Source: Avena insularis (lineage: Eukaryota; Streptophyta; Magnoliopsida; Poales; Poaceae). Taken from it: 64,000 bases of DNA. Below the pieces are notes generated by a model. The model did not search any database. It saw only the letters and a program-made list of their open reading frames with translations, and was not told where the DNA came from. The translations under genes and the position numbers were made by a program. Within the stretch, counting starts at the first letter, position 1. Every line of letters begins with the position of its first letter. Location of the stretch: contig CM042689.1 of the NCBI GenBank assembly GCA_023614405.1, positions 328,142,305-328,206,304 of the forward strand. The letters run 5' to 3'. Shown here piece after piece: positions 47,879 through 59,387 of the stretch.

Positions 47879-49505
47879 ATGAACTCTGTTGAGAACACCA
47901 AGTTGTGTGACTTCACTAGCACAAACAACAATGATTTACTTAGAACTCCTATTGCTCCACCTGCTCCTGATTCTACCTTTTATGAAATTAAGCCTGCTTT
48001 GTTAAATCTTGTGATGAGAGAGCAATTTTTTGGTGCTAGTTCTGATGATGCTGCTGCCCATCTCAATAGCTTTGTTGAACTTTGTGAAATGCAAAAGTAT
48101 AAGGATGTAAATGGAGATATTATTAAGCTCAAGATGTTTCCTTTCTCCTTGAGAGGAAAAGCCAAAGAATGGTTGCTATCGTTGCCTAGAAATAGTATTG
48201 ATTCTTGGATTAAGTGCAAAGATGCTTTCATTGGAAAGTACTACCCTCCTGCTAAGATTATATCTATGAGAAGTGATATTATGAAATTTAAACAACTTGA
48301 TAATGAACATGTTGCTCAAGCTTGGGAAAGAATGAAATCTTTTGGTTAAGAACTGTCCCACTCATGGACTCACTGCTTGGATGACTATCCAGACTTTTTA
48401 TGCACGTTTGAACTTCTCTTCAAGAAACCTGTTGGATTCAGCTGCTGGAGGTACCTTTATGGGCATCACTTTGGGTGCTACAATAAAACTCCTTGATAAT
48501 ATGATGGTTAACTACTCTGAATGGCACACTGAGAGAGCTCCACATGGTAATAAGGTAAATTCTGTTGAAGAAACCTCCTCCTTGAGTGATAAGATAGATG
48601 TTATTATGGCTATGCTTGTTAATGGGAAAGCTCCTTTAGATCCTAATAGTGTTCCCTTAGCCTCTTTGGTTACTCAAGAAGATCAAGTTGATGTGAACTT
48701 TATTAGAAACAACAATTTCAACAATAATGTCTATAGGAATAATTTTGGTGGTAACAACAACTATAGGACTTATCCTCCTAATAATGGCAATACCTATGGA
48801 AACTCCTACAACAATGCTAGAAGTGCCCCCTCTGAACCTGAAGTCATGCTCAAATACTTTATTAGTAAACAAACCACTTTCAACATGACTATAGAGGAAA
48901 AGCTTTTGAATGTTGAGAAAAATATATCCTCTTTGTCTGAAGCACAGTCCTCCTTGATTAATAAAATGGCTGCTAAACCTGAAACCATGGAAAGTACCTT
49001 TGCTGCTACTCATGCCATACAAGTTACTATTGATGAAAATGTTAGACTGTTAGCCCAACTTCATGCTAAGTGGGAAAGGGAAGCTGAAATTGATAGAAAC
49101 AATAGTGTGTGCACCATTACCACTAAACCACAAGAAGTCCCTATTCCTCCTCCTACAATGCCTAAGCCTATTGAGTTTGCTACTAGTGATGCTAAGTTTG
49201 ATTTTGATATAGATGGTTGCAATATTTCTGAAGTGATTATGTTCTTGCAAAAGCTTGCTAGAAGTCCTGATGCTAGTGATATGCATGTTGCTTTCAGCAA
49301 ACACATTACAGATGCTCTTGTTAATATTAAGGAAGAGAAGTTAAAACACAAAGCTTCTATTCCTAGGAAAGTAGAAGATAGTTGGGAACCCATTATTAAT
49401 ATGCAAGTGAATGACTTTGATCTCAAAGCTTCATGTGATCTTGGTTCTAGTGTCTCTATTATGCCTAAGAAGATTTATGAAATGCTTGATTTGCCACCTT
49501 TGTAA
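47879..49505 (+). pseudogene. gag: E2 gag (Athila-type), frameshifted
   Basis: Starts MNSVENTKLCDF after the leader. The Athila Gag core is clear: FYEIKPALLNLV, HLNSFVELCEMQK, KLKMFPFSLRGKAKEWL, FIGKYYPPAKI. An extra T near 48340 shifts the frame. The next frame continues KNCPTHGLTAWM, RNLLDSAAGGTFMG, an Asn/Tyr-rich linker (48700-48820) and a long spacer. No CCHC knuckle is present, as in other Athila Gags. The stop TAA at 49503-49505 appears where relatives would read on into protease. Confidence 0.83.
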
Positions 49506-50075
49506 GATTGCTATTTGGATGTCCCACTTAATGACAATGCTAAGAAGAAACTCACGGGGAGTGTTAATGATGTTCTCATTACGGTTACCAATGCTTATGT
49601 CCCTGTTGATTTCTATGTTTTGGATGTTGAATACAATGCTTCTTCCCTATTCCTTTGGCAAGACCTTTTATTAGAACTGTTGGTGCAAACAATGATATGA
49701 AAGAAGGCACCATTAAATATCATTTTCAATTCAATAAAGGTATTGAACACTTCCCTATGAGGAGAGATAAATTGCTTTTTGCTCCTCCTTTAAAAGCAAG
49801 GTTTGATGTTAATGCTTCTTTGTAAGATCCCTCCTTTGTAAAGGAAAAGGATCCCTGTGATTGCAATGCTAGTCCCTGGATCATTGCTAGCATCCACAGT
49901 TTAAGATGAAGTACACAGATACAAAGGTCATTTATTACATCCATTCTAGAGATAAAACATAGTCTTTACATCTCAAGGCCACAGGCCTAATACAAGAGTT
50001 TGGAATAAGTAAATAAACATAAGTCTTCATCTTCATGTGCCACAGGCAAACATGTTGAGTGTAGACTCATGACAC

Positions 50076-50095
50076 CTAATCCTCATCAGAGTAAC
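50076..50095 (-). other. Terminal exon-like LTR segment, element D
   Basis: Follows GTGATGTTGCAG on the minus strand. In the continuing phase it reads YSDED and then TAG. The 5' LTR copy is 59643-59662. Confidence 0.4.
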
Positions 50096-51050
50096 CTGCA
50101 ACATCACAAGTTACAGCCACAGTGGGTCAATACTTTGGAATAGTATTGGCAAGTGATACCTTATTAAATTTTAAGTGGACTATATTACTATATGCATTTT
50201 GGATAAGTGTAGCTTGGCTTGCTTTGCTCAAAATAGGTTTTTTTATTAGTTGAAATCACTAAGTTTTTCTTTGTAAAAAACTCTTCCCAAGAAACCATCA
50301 ATAGACATTGAGGTCCTTCACCCTTGTTCACCCACAAGTTTTACTTAGAAGTTGGAGTGATGAGATTCTTGATAGCTTCCATGTCTTGATGCTCAAGTTG
50401 TCCATTGCCATGGACTTGGCTAAGTACTTAGATTTTTCCATCTGCAGAGGTTGTGCACTTTCCCCACCAGACTTGGTTTCCCAAGACAGGACCTTTCAGA
50501 AGCCTTCCCTTAGCCAAATGGACGCGTTCCAACCTATCATCCCACTACCACCAACTGTCCAAATGACTAAGTTCTAGCAACCTATGTGATCCAGGCAGAG
50601 CCCATATTGCCAAGTGGCTGCACTATAAGCTTCTCAACACTTGGCCTCTAAAATCCCTTTGTTCCTGGGTGGCATACCACAAGTGAGATACACAAGGTAA
50701 ACCATATCCATGGGCCTTGTGTAACCACTCAACCAAAAACCACCAATCAAGTCCCATTCCACCCAGGTGATTCATTGACTTAGTTGTTTTATTAAGAAAA
50801 ACATAAGTCCAAAGACTTAGAAATATTTTTAACATAGCATGTATATACTTTACCAACCCTTGTTTGCTACTAGCTAGGCTAAGCATGGCATAGATAGTAC
50901 TTAACTTAGAGAATTTCCTAGCATTTCTACAACTACTTGGGATTTCCCAACATGGCATTTGGCAAAATAGTAACATGCAAGACTTAGCAAAAATATTTCT
51001 AATGCTTGTATGAAATATAGGGATGCAAATATTCATGAAGTACCACTTGC

Positions 51051-51104
51051 CTTGGTAGTGGGGAGAGTAGCACTCTTCACAATCACAATCACTAGCACCA
51101 AAGT
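51051..51104 (-). other. Exon-like LTR segment (mini-exon), element D
   Basis: 54 nt between CTTTGTGTAG and GCAAGTGG on the minus strand. Open in the common phase: FGASDCDCEECYSPHYQ. The copy in the 5' LTR (60619-60672) is identical in sense. Compared with B it lacks two codons and shifts no frame. Confidence 0.45.
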
Positions 51105-53028
51105 CTACACAAAGAATGGTAGCAACAATTACACACAATATATTCAAACACACAAAATATATATGCATGCATGCAATAATGCTAAGTGATGATTTTTTTA
51201 AACTCAACCAAGCAAGTGCATGATACTGAATCATAACCAAGTCAAAAACTTGCTAAATCAAGTTTATTTAGCACCAAAACAAATTCCTAAACAATTTCTA
51301 TACTCAAAATAGTCCTAAACAAGTTTCTGCAAATAAAATCATTTTAACAGAAACTAAACATTAAACACATTTCATAAATGGAAAGGGCTTGTTCTCCTGA
51401 TTCCAACGGTATAAAATTTGTCAAATTCTAACGTGTGGATCAAAAGTTATAGCTATTTCAAAATTGGATCTAAATCTGATTCAAATCTGTTTTTAAACTC
51501 AAACCCTAGCCACGCGTCGCTCGATTAAATCGGTACCGCTTCGCGTGGATAGACCAGCGTGGACCGTCAGATCTAACTAAACAAGCATGGCTCAGATTAA
51601 CACTTACCCCTTCGATGCAGATCTAATCTAGAGTGCTGGATCTAGATCCTACGGCTGCTAATCAACTGACCACAACTGAGCGGTGCTAGCGGTGGCGACT
51701 GGCGGCGGCGCGTCTGTCAGCGGCGGCGCTGGCGTTCTAGGTCACGTGGGAGTGGGGGAAGAGGCTTACCAGGGTCGCAGGGAGATGCTGATGCTCAAGG
51801 TGGCGATGGTTCGTCAATGGGCGCGCGGACACGGCGAGGATTCCTCGTCGGAGTAGAGGCAGACGTCGGGCAGGCCTTGGCGTCGACGGAGGAGAGGTTC
51901 TGGAGAGAGCTAAGACAAACCAACGGTGCCGTTAGATGCGCACAAACCTGGCGAACTCGTGAGTGTCAAAAAGGGGAGTAGGGGTGGTCGGAAACTACCA
52001 GGAGGGGTTGCCAGAGTTGCGCCGAGCCTCGGTTGCTTCCAGTGGTGGACGGTGACGACGTCCTAGGGCGGTACAGAGGAAATGGAAGATATGAGAAGAT
52101 GCACAGAGGCATGTAGATCATTCTCGCATGAAGCAGAGACCAAGGGGAGAACGATGCTCACCGGAATTGGTCGCCGGAGGTCGTTGGTGCTACGGCGGTG
52201 TGGGCGACAGGCGACTGGTGGCATACTGTCAGAGCTGAGTGAGGGGAAAAGAGCGGAGTGGGGAGAGGATCTTATAGCCGGAGCAGGGGCGGAGATTACG
52301 CACGCATTCATCGCCTATTAATAGGATTAAAATCGCGGCAGAGGCGGGGAAGAAACGGGCGGCGACGTGTTCCTGCGCGGGATTTGGGGAAGATGACGGT
52401 GACGTGGACGGGGCCCACTTGTCAGCGAAATAAGCAGAGAGGGAGTGGGGTCCGAGTCGGTGACAAGGCAGGTGCGTTCTTGCGTGAGAGAGAGAGAGGA
52501 GACGGGTGGGCTAGTTGAAGGCGTGCTGGGCCAAATTCAATTCGCCCTTTTCCAATTCTTTTCTCTTTTCTTTTTCTAAATTGATTTTCAGGAATGGTTT
52601 TCAAATGAATTCAAACTCCATTTGAATTCAAATCTATTTGGGATTTTTGCAGTGTGTAACATACTCAAATCTAGGTATAAAACCATGTGGTTACTTTGAA
52701 AAGGCTTGGTCATTTTTGGAAAAACAAAATAACAGGGACATTGCACTTGGTTTGCAAATGTTTGAAAATGGTTTTTGAAACCATTTCTATTTTGTAAAAT
52801 TTTGTTCCAACTCCACACTCAAACCCAACAACAAGGAAGACAAACAATCTAGGTTTAAAACATTCCAACTCTCAAATGGGGATAGCCATTTGATTTAATT
52901 TTGCTCACATAAAATGATAGCACTATGTGCTTCTGTTTTCTTGAAATGAGTTTGAAATTGATTCTCAAATCTATATGCATGCATGAATGATATGCAATCT
53001 TTGAAATCATGATTTTAGGGATGTTACA

Positions 53029-53045
53029 AATCTAACCCCCTTAAG
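53029..53045 (-). other. Element D polypurine tract
   Basis: The minus strand reads CCTTAAGGGGGTTAGATT directly before the 3' LTR, as in B. Confidence 0.8.
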
Positions 53046-54991
53046 GTGAATCTCGCCCTCGAGATTCGGATTGGCTAGCAAATAGGTGAGGGTGGTCTTT
53101 CCGAAGATCATCTTCTCTTTCCCATGTTGCTTCCTCTTCTTGAATGATGATTCCGCTGCACTTTGCAAAACTTGATAGTCTTAGTCCTTGTGACTCTTTC
53201 TGCAGTTTCAAGAATCCTGATAGGCTTCTCTTCATAAGTGAGATAACTTTCTAGTAGAACTTCCTCCAAAGGTATAGTATCCTTCAAAGAAGTTTCTTCC
53301 ATTTCTGGGTGACACTTCTTAAGCTGAATCACATGAAACACATTATGAACTGCTGACAAAGATTCTGGCAATTCCATTTCATAGGCAACTTCTCCTTTGC
53401 GACTCAAAATCTTGAATGGCCGAACATATGTTGGTGCCAATTTTCCTTTGACTCCGAATCTTTTCACTCCACGAAGTGGTGACACTCTAAGATAGGCTCT
53501 ATCACCAACTTCGTAGGTGACTTCTCTACGCTTAGGATCTGCGTAGCTTTTCTGTCGGGACTGTGCTATCTTCAACCTGTCCTTAACCAATTTGACCTTC
53601 TCTTCGGCTTCTTTGATAAGATCTGGTCCGAATAAACTTCTTTCTCCCACACCATTCCATAACAATGGGGTGGTACACTTTCTTCCGTAGAGAAACTCAA
53701 ACGGTGCCATCTCAATGCTGGTTTGATAGCTGTTGTTATAAGAAAATTATGCGTAAGGTAGACTTTCATCCCAACTTGCTCCATAGTCTAGGGCACATGC
53801 CCTCAACATGTCTTCAAGAATTTGATTAGTTCTTTCTGTTTGTCCATCGGTTTGAGGATGAAAAGCAGTACTGAATTCCAATCTCGTTCCCAATGATTCA
53901 TGTAACTGTCTCCAAAAATGGGAAGTGAATTGAGTTCCCCTATCAGACACAATACTCTTGGGCACTCCATGTAGACATACAATTCTACTCATGTAGATTT
54001 TGGCTAACTTAGCACTTGTATAGGTTGTCTTCACGGGTATAAAATGAGCCACTTTAGTTAGGCGATCCACTACTACCCATATGGAATCATATCCTGACCT
54101 AGTCCTTGGTAATCCGGTAATGAAATCCATACCAATCTTGTCCCACTTCCAATCAGGAATAGGTAGTGGTTGAAGCAAACCTGCTGGTTTCTGATGCTCC
54201 GCTTTTACTCTACTACACACATCACACAAAGCAATATGTTCGGCGATGTCCCTCTTGAGATTATTCCACCCAAATCTTTCTTTCATGTCCATGTACATTT
54301 TGGTGTTACCCGGGTGAATAGAATACGGAGAGTTGTGTGCTTCTTGCAAAATCAGTTTCCGCAGTTCCGAATCTTGTGGAACACAAATACGTTTCCCGTG
54401 CCATAAAGTACCCTGTTTGTCTTCATGGAAATTTTTGGCTTTTCCTTGGCCAATCTTTTCCTTAATCTCTTCAATTTCTTTATCAGTCTTCTGGGCTTCT
54501 TTGATCTTTTCCAACAAAGTGGGCTGAACATCCAAAGACATGAGATGTCCTTCAGGCACAATCTCCAATCTGAGTTTTCTGAATTGGGTACACAAATCAT
54601 CTGGCAATTCTCCTTTGGTAAGGCCATTCACAAATACCTTACGACTTAGAGCATCTGCTACAACATTTGCTTTACCGGGGTGGTATTGCAAACTTAAGTC
54701 ATAGTCCTTGATAAGCTCTAACCATCTTCTTTGTCTCATATTGATTTCCTTCTGGGTGAAGATATACTTCAAACTTTTGTGATCTGTGAACACTTCACAA
54801 TGCTTCCCCAAAAGGTAGTGTCTCCATGTTTTGAGTGCATGGACAACAGAGGCTAACTCCAAATCATGAGTAGGATAGTTTACTTCATGAGTTTTGAGTT
54901 GTCTCGAGGCATAAGCCACAACTTTACCGTCTTGCATAAGTACTGCACCCAAACCTTGATGAGATGCATCATAATATACTTGGAAATCTTT
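53041..54991 (-). pseudogene. Element D RNase H, integrase and chromodomain
   Basis: After the TAA at 54992-54994 the frame is open to 53747. RNase [39 protein letters not shown]. Integrase: HHCC finger, [34 protein letters not shown] and [17 protein letters not shown], so the DDE motif is complete. TAA at 53747-53749 replaces a Glu codon in LPYAEFSYNN. The next part has LAPTYVRPFKILSRKGEVAY. A frameshift near 53165 falls inside the chromodomain ([12 protein letters not shown]). The frame ends at TAA 53041-53043. Confidence 0.88.
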
Positions 54992-56449
54992 TTACAAATC
55001 CGGCAGACACAAGACTGGTGCGGTCACAAGTCTCTTCTTCAACTCCTGAAAGCTGAGTTCACAACCTTTAGACCAAGCAAACTTCTTGTCTTTCTTTAAC
55101 AATTCAGTCATGGGCTTAGCTACCTTAGAGAAATTTTCAATGAACCTTCTGTAGTAACCTGCTAAGCCAAGAAAACTACGAACTTCTTTCACGGACTTGG
55201 GAGATTCCCATTCAGTCACAGCTGAAACCTTAGCAGGATCAACTGCTACACCATCCTTTGTCATAACATGACCAAGAAAAGCAACTTTCTCCAACCAGAA
55301 CTCACATTTGCTGAATTTGGCATAAAGTTTATGCTCTCTTAACTTCTCGAGTATCAAACGCAAATGTCCTTCATGCTCTTCTTTGCTCTTGGAGTAGACT
55401 AAGATGTCGTCGATGAAAACGACAACGAACTTGTCGAGGAATTCCATGAACACCTTGTTCATCATATTCATGAAGTATGCTGGAGCATTTGTCAAGCCAA
55501 AAGGCATTACGGTATACTCATACAATCCATACCTTGTGGTGAACGCTGTTTTAGGTATGTCTTGATCTCTTATCTTAAGTTGAAAATAGCCTGACCTTAG
55601 ATCAATCTTTGAGAACACACAAGCTCCTTCAAGCTGATCAAACAAGTCATTGATTCTAGGCAAAGGATATTTGTTCTTGATAGTTACCTCGTTGAGTGAA
55701 CGGTAATCTATGCATAACCTTTGACTTCTATCTTTCTTCTCCACGAACAAAACTGGGGCTCCCCAAGATGAAGAACTTGGTTGAATGAATCCTTTTTGTA
55801 ACTGTTCCCCAAGTTGCTTCTTGAGCTCTTTCAGTTCATCAACTGACATTTTATACGGTCTCTTTGCTATTGGTCCAGACCCTGGTACCAAATCTATCAG
55901 AAACTCCACATCTCTATCTGGTGGCATTCCCGGTAATTCTTCCGGAAACACATCCGGATATTCACTCACAATTGGCACACTGTCCATGCTAACCCCCTTA
56001 AGAGAATTAAGCATACTCCTTTTTGCTTCAAAGCTGGTCTTGAATCTGATCCTTTTATTTTCTGGAGTTGTGAGCGAGACAGTATGGTTGGCACAATCTA
56101 TTACTCCTTTGTACTTAGTCATCCAGTCCATTCCCAATATGACATCCAGTCCTTGGGAGTTTAGAATTATCAAGTTAACAGGAAACTTATACTTCCCAAA
56201 TTCTATGACTAGGTCATGACATCCTGAATTCACTATCATTTCTCCACCAGGAGAACTTACTTTTATAGGACACCCAATAGTTTCTACCGGTAGTTCATTT
56301 CTTTCAACAAATGCTCTTGATATGAATGAATGAGATGCACCAGTATCAAAGAGTACAAATGCTGGAATAGAATTGAGTCTGAACTTACCAGCACCAGCAT
56401 CAGGCTCCTCATAGACCTCCTCCACATTGATGTGGTTTACCTGTCCCTT
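54992..56449 (-). pseudogene. pol: Element D protease and reverse transcriptase, intact motifs
   Basis: Open from after the TAG at 56450-56452 to TAA 54992-54994 (about 480 codons). Protease: [16 protein letters not shown] and [69 protein letters not shown], catalytic FIDD intact at 55406-55417, [11 protein letters not shown]. It ends in APVLCLPDL, where B has a Glu codon instead of the stop. With B mutated at FIDD, D holds the better RT copy of this lineage in the window. Confidence 0.9.
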
Positions 56450-57506
56450 CTAGAAAGGGTTGGGCTTGACAGGTCCTTCAACTTTCTTTTCAGGGCACTC
56501 ATTTGCGTAATGCCCCATCTTCTTGCATTTGAAGCATTCAACTTTGTTGATGTCTCTCTTAGCGGTGACTTCCACTTCCACTTCCATTACCACTGTGGTG
56601 GCTCTTATGTCCACTCTTGTGGTTCTTGTACTTGTCATTGTCATGACTGCGATGATGCTTGTTGTCATGACGGTTGTGGTTGTGGTGCTTGTTGAATTTC
56701 CCATGCTTGTGGGATCCTGAGCTTCCACTGTCATCATAATGAGATCGTTTGTGAGACGATCCCGAGCTGTGCTTGTCGGAGTGCTTTCTCTTTCTACTCT
56801 CCACTTGCTTTATTTTGTTCTCCAAAATAGCAGCCTTGTCACAGAGTGACTGATAAGTGGGAACATACGCCACAGCCAACTGCAGATTTAGCCCATCATT
56901 CAAGCCTTCAAGAAATTTTTCCTTTCTCTTGGCATCTGTGTCAACCTCATCCGGTGCATAACGCGCCAGATTGTTGAACTCCTCAATGTACTCAGCCACG
57001 CTGCGGTGGCGCTGCTTCAGATTGTGGAACTCTTTCTTTTTCAGGCTCATTATTCCTGATGAGATATGAGCAGTGCGAAAGCCATCCTCAAAGATAGCCC
57101 ATGTCACTTCATCTATAGGAGTGGTGATCTGGAAGTTGTCCCACCAAGTGGCGGCTGGCCCTTCCAGCAGATGTGCTGCAAATCTGACCTTTTCAGCATC
57201 CGTGCAGCCCACGGTTACTAAGTCCTTGTTTACAGAACGTAGCCAATCATTGGCCACCATGGGATCAGTCGTCCTCGAGAACTTAGCTGGCCTCAATCTC
57301 AAGAATCTGGTGAGCATATCAAAGCCCGGAGGGTTGTTGTTGTTATTGTTGTTGTTATTGGGGTTGTTGTTGTTGTTATTGTTTTGGTTCTGGATGAATG
57401 TTGTCATCATCTGCATTAGCTGTGTTTGAGCAGTCATCATTTGCTGCATTTCTGGAGTGATGTTGTTGTTGTTGTTGGGGTTGGGGTTTGCACGACGGGG
57501 AGGCAT
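56450..57506 (-). pseudogene. gag: Element D gag
   Basis: Starts MPPRRANPNPNNNN, directly after ACAAACCACAG. Order: Asn-rich tract (two runs of Asn around residues 8-65), Gag core (ATWWDNFQITTPIDEV, KQRHRSVAEYIEEF), Lys-rich segment, His/Ser/Lys-rich region (HHNHNRHDNKHHRSHDND), CCHC knuckle ([14 protein letters not shown]). A one-base frameshift near 56560 lies just before the knuckle. A TAG at 56450-56452 replaces Gln in the linker to protease. Otherwise it is well preserved. Gag and Pol are in one frame. Confidence 0.88.
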
Positions 57507-57734
57507 CTGTGGTTTGTTCAAATAGAGGTAAGAATGAGATACCCATAGATGCTTTCATGCACATTACATCACATAAACAAACACAAAGCATGCAACAAAA
57601 GATAAAAGTTCAACAACAAAATAACAAGTTCACAAAGTAAACACACAAGTAGCAAGCCATCCACATGTCGGATGGTCCAATAACAAGTTCTCCAATAACA
57701 AGTACGATAATAAAAGATAAACGAGTAGTCAAGT

Positions 57735-58540
57735 CTACTCATCAGCATCAATCTCCTCCTCGACAAAGGTAAGACCTGTGTTCTCCATCGCGGTCTTGTT
57801 CTCCTCAATGGTAGTGGTCAAGGACTCTATCTTGGCCTTGAGAGCCCTCTTCTGGGAACGAAGCCTCTCTATCACCGTCTGCTGCTGCTCTAGCTCGAAG
57901 TCCTTGGACTGCAGTTCTTCAGTCATGTCCCGGATCTTCTTGTTCCTATCCTGGACACGCTTCTCCTGACTCTTGAACTTCCTGTCCTGGGTCTCGAACT
58001 TCGCCTCCATTTCCTTGACTATCTCGTCCTGCTGCGCGAAGAGCTTGTCCTTCTCGCGAAGCTGCACCTGGAGCTCATTGTTGCTGAGCATGACATTGGT
58101 CCTGTCCGTGTCCACATGCCTAATGAGAGACTCTAAGTCCTGGAGGTACAGACGTATCGGCTCTGCTGCGTACCTCGAGTCGTCCTCGAAGTCGATGGAC
58201 TCTCCATCCTCATCACGTCTTCCGAAGACGTGGAAGTGGGTGCCTCTAACCTGTCGGGAGTGTCGTCCTAGCAGACGTCCTATCAGATCCTGCATCACTA
58301 CCTCCATGCCTCTCTCCCTGTCATCGTGCATAAGTTTGAAGACGATGGCCTCCGTAGTAGGCTCATGCAGCGTCCGGCTGGTTCACCTTGAAGCCCCAGA
58401 GGTCCTTCCTCTCGAACTTGGTGAGTGGATGCACCATGATGGTGGAAAGAGGGAGATTGAGCAAAGTGGTAAGCTCAACGATACAAGGACCAAAGCGGGT
58501 AACCTGGAACTCCTCAACAGTGCTGATGGTAATAGGCATC
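57735..58540 (-). pseudogene. Extra frame 2 of element D: coiled-coil protein
   Basis: About 268 codons. The start MPITISTVEEFQ follows CTTATAAATAG. One base is missing near 58375 (after KVNQP), which breaks the frame. The rest is open to TAG at 57735-57737. The conserved block (FKLMHDDRERGMEVVMQDLI, RGTHFHVFGRRDEDGE) is followed by IRLYLQDLESLIRHVDTDRT. The long coiled coil then starts (NNELQVQLREKDKLFAQQDE, KSQEKRVQDRNKKIRD, LEQQQTVIERLRSQKR) and ends acidic. It is a homologue of 26872-27657. Function unknown. Confidence 0.68.
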
Positions 58541-58737
58541 TATTTATAAGATAGAAAAGTTAGAACAACACAATTCAAGATAAAACAAAGACAGAACATC
58601 ACATACATATCCTTGGTAAGCAAAACACATATGTCATGCATACATGAAACCATTACATCTACCAAGGTTCAATCTTATTTCAAAGCAACATTTTGGAAAA
58701 TAGGGTGATAGGTGGTGGTCCAACTAACGAAGTACGT

Positions 58738-59244
58738 TTACAATCCTATCTCACTGGATCTGTTGGCTAACACAATATTTCTAGAAGCAATCAGCCTATC
58801 CTGCTCACATGATTCCATCACTAAGTCTATAATGTCTCCTCTTAAGGTTTGGTTGGTAGCTTCCAACTCTTGGGTATGTTCCTTCTCTTTCATCAAGTCT
58901 TTTTGGAGGTTGAGCATTCTGCACTTGACTCTAGCACTAAGTTCTTTGATAGTCCTCCAAGCTGCTTATCTTGCTGACTCAAAGAATGCGGTGTGCACCA
59001 CAGTGTTGGTGTACATGCAGAATCCAGTTTCTTTGTGGTTGTCTTCCTTGTTTTTGTACAAGTGAAGTTGCACCCACCAATACTCAACTCCTTCATCCAT
59101 CACTGGAAAGCCTTTGTACACAGCTGCACCATATATTTCCATTGCCACCATGAGGTCCTTGAGAATTTTGGGAAACTCTGTCTCACACTCCAAGGTCATG
59201 GTCATGAGTGGTCCTTTCCTTACGGCTTCGTTGATGGAGTTCAT
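58738..59244 (-). pseudogene. Extra frame 1 of element D, one stop
   Basis: Homologue of B's intact 26162-26659. The start MNSINEAVRKGPLMTMTLEC follows CTCTATTTGTAG. TAA at 58966-58968 breaks it after FFESAR. The same frame then continues with AWRTIKEL, a coiled-coil part (KDLMKEKEHTQELEATNQ) and TAA at 58738-58740. Conservation over the whole length between two elements with diverged LTRs suggests it was once under selection. Confidence 0.65.
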
Positions 59245-59375
59245 CTACAAATAGAGATGAGAAAGAGAAGATTAGAAAAGTTTTACGAGAAGAATAGACA
59301 AGTGTAGAAGTAGTTGATTTTTTTTCCTTAGTGGTTTCCAATCCTAGGGTCATAATCCTACAGGCAACACAGTGC

Positions 59376-59387
59376 TCTGATACCATC
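59376..59387 (-). other. Element D primer binding site
   Basis: The minus strand reads TGGTATCAGAGCACTGTG just inside the 5' LTR end; initiator tRNA-Met type, the same as in A and B. Confidence 0.88.

Larger units (their letters stand above)
49821..53028 (-). repeat. Element D 3' LTR (3.2 kb)
   Basis: The minus strand starts TGTAACATCCC and ends GGGATCTTACA. Mini-exon 51051-51104, terminal exon 50076-50095. Donor-like GGGGTAAGTGTT (complement, about 51605). A 205-codon frame (50623-51240, minus) is preserved in both LTRs of D but not in B. Confidence 0.94.

Noticed and set aside
57300..57480. Microsatellite or CRISPR-like repeats
   Set aside because: The GTT-rich run is the complement of Asn codons in D's gag. 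There are no spaced direct repeats of CRISPR type, and the DNA is plant nuclear.
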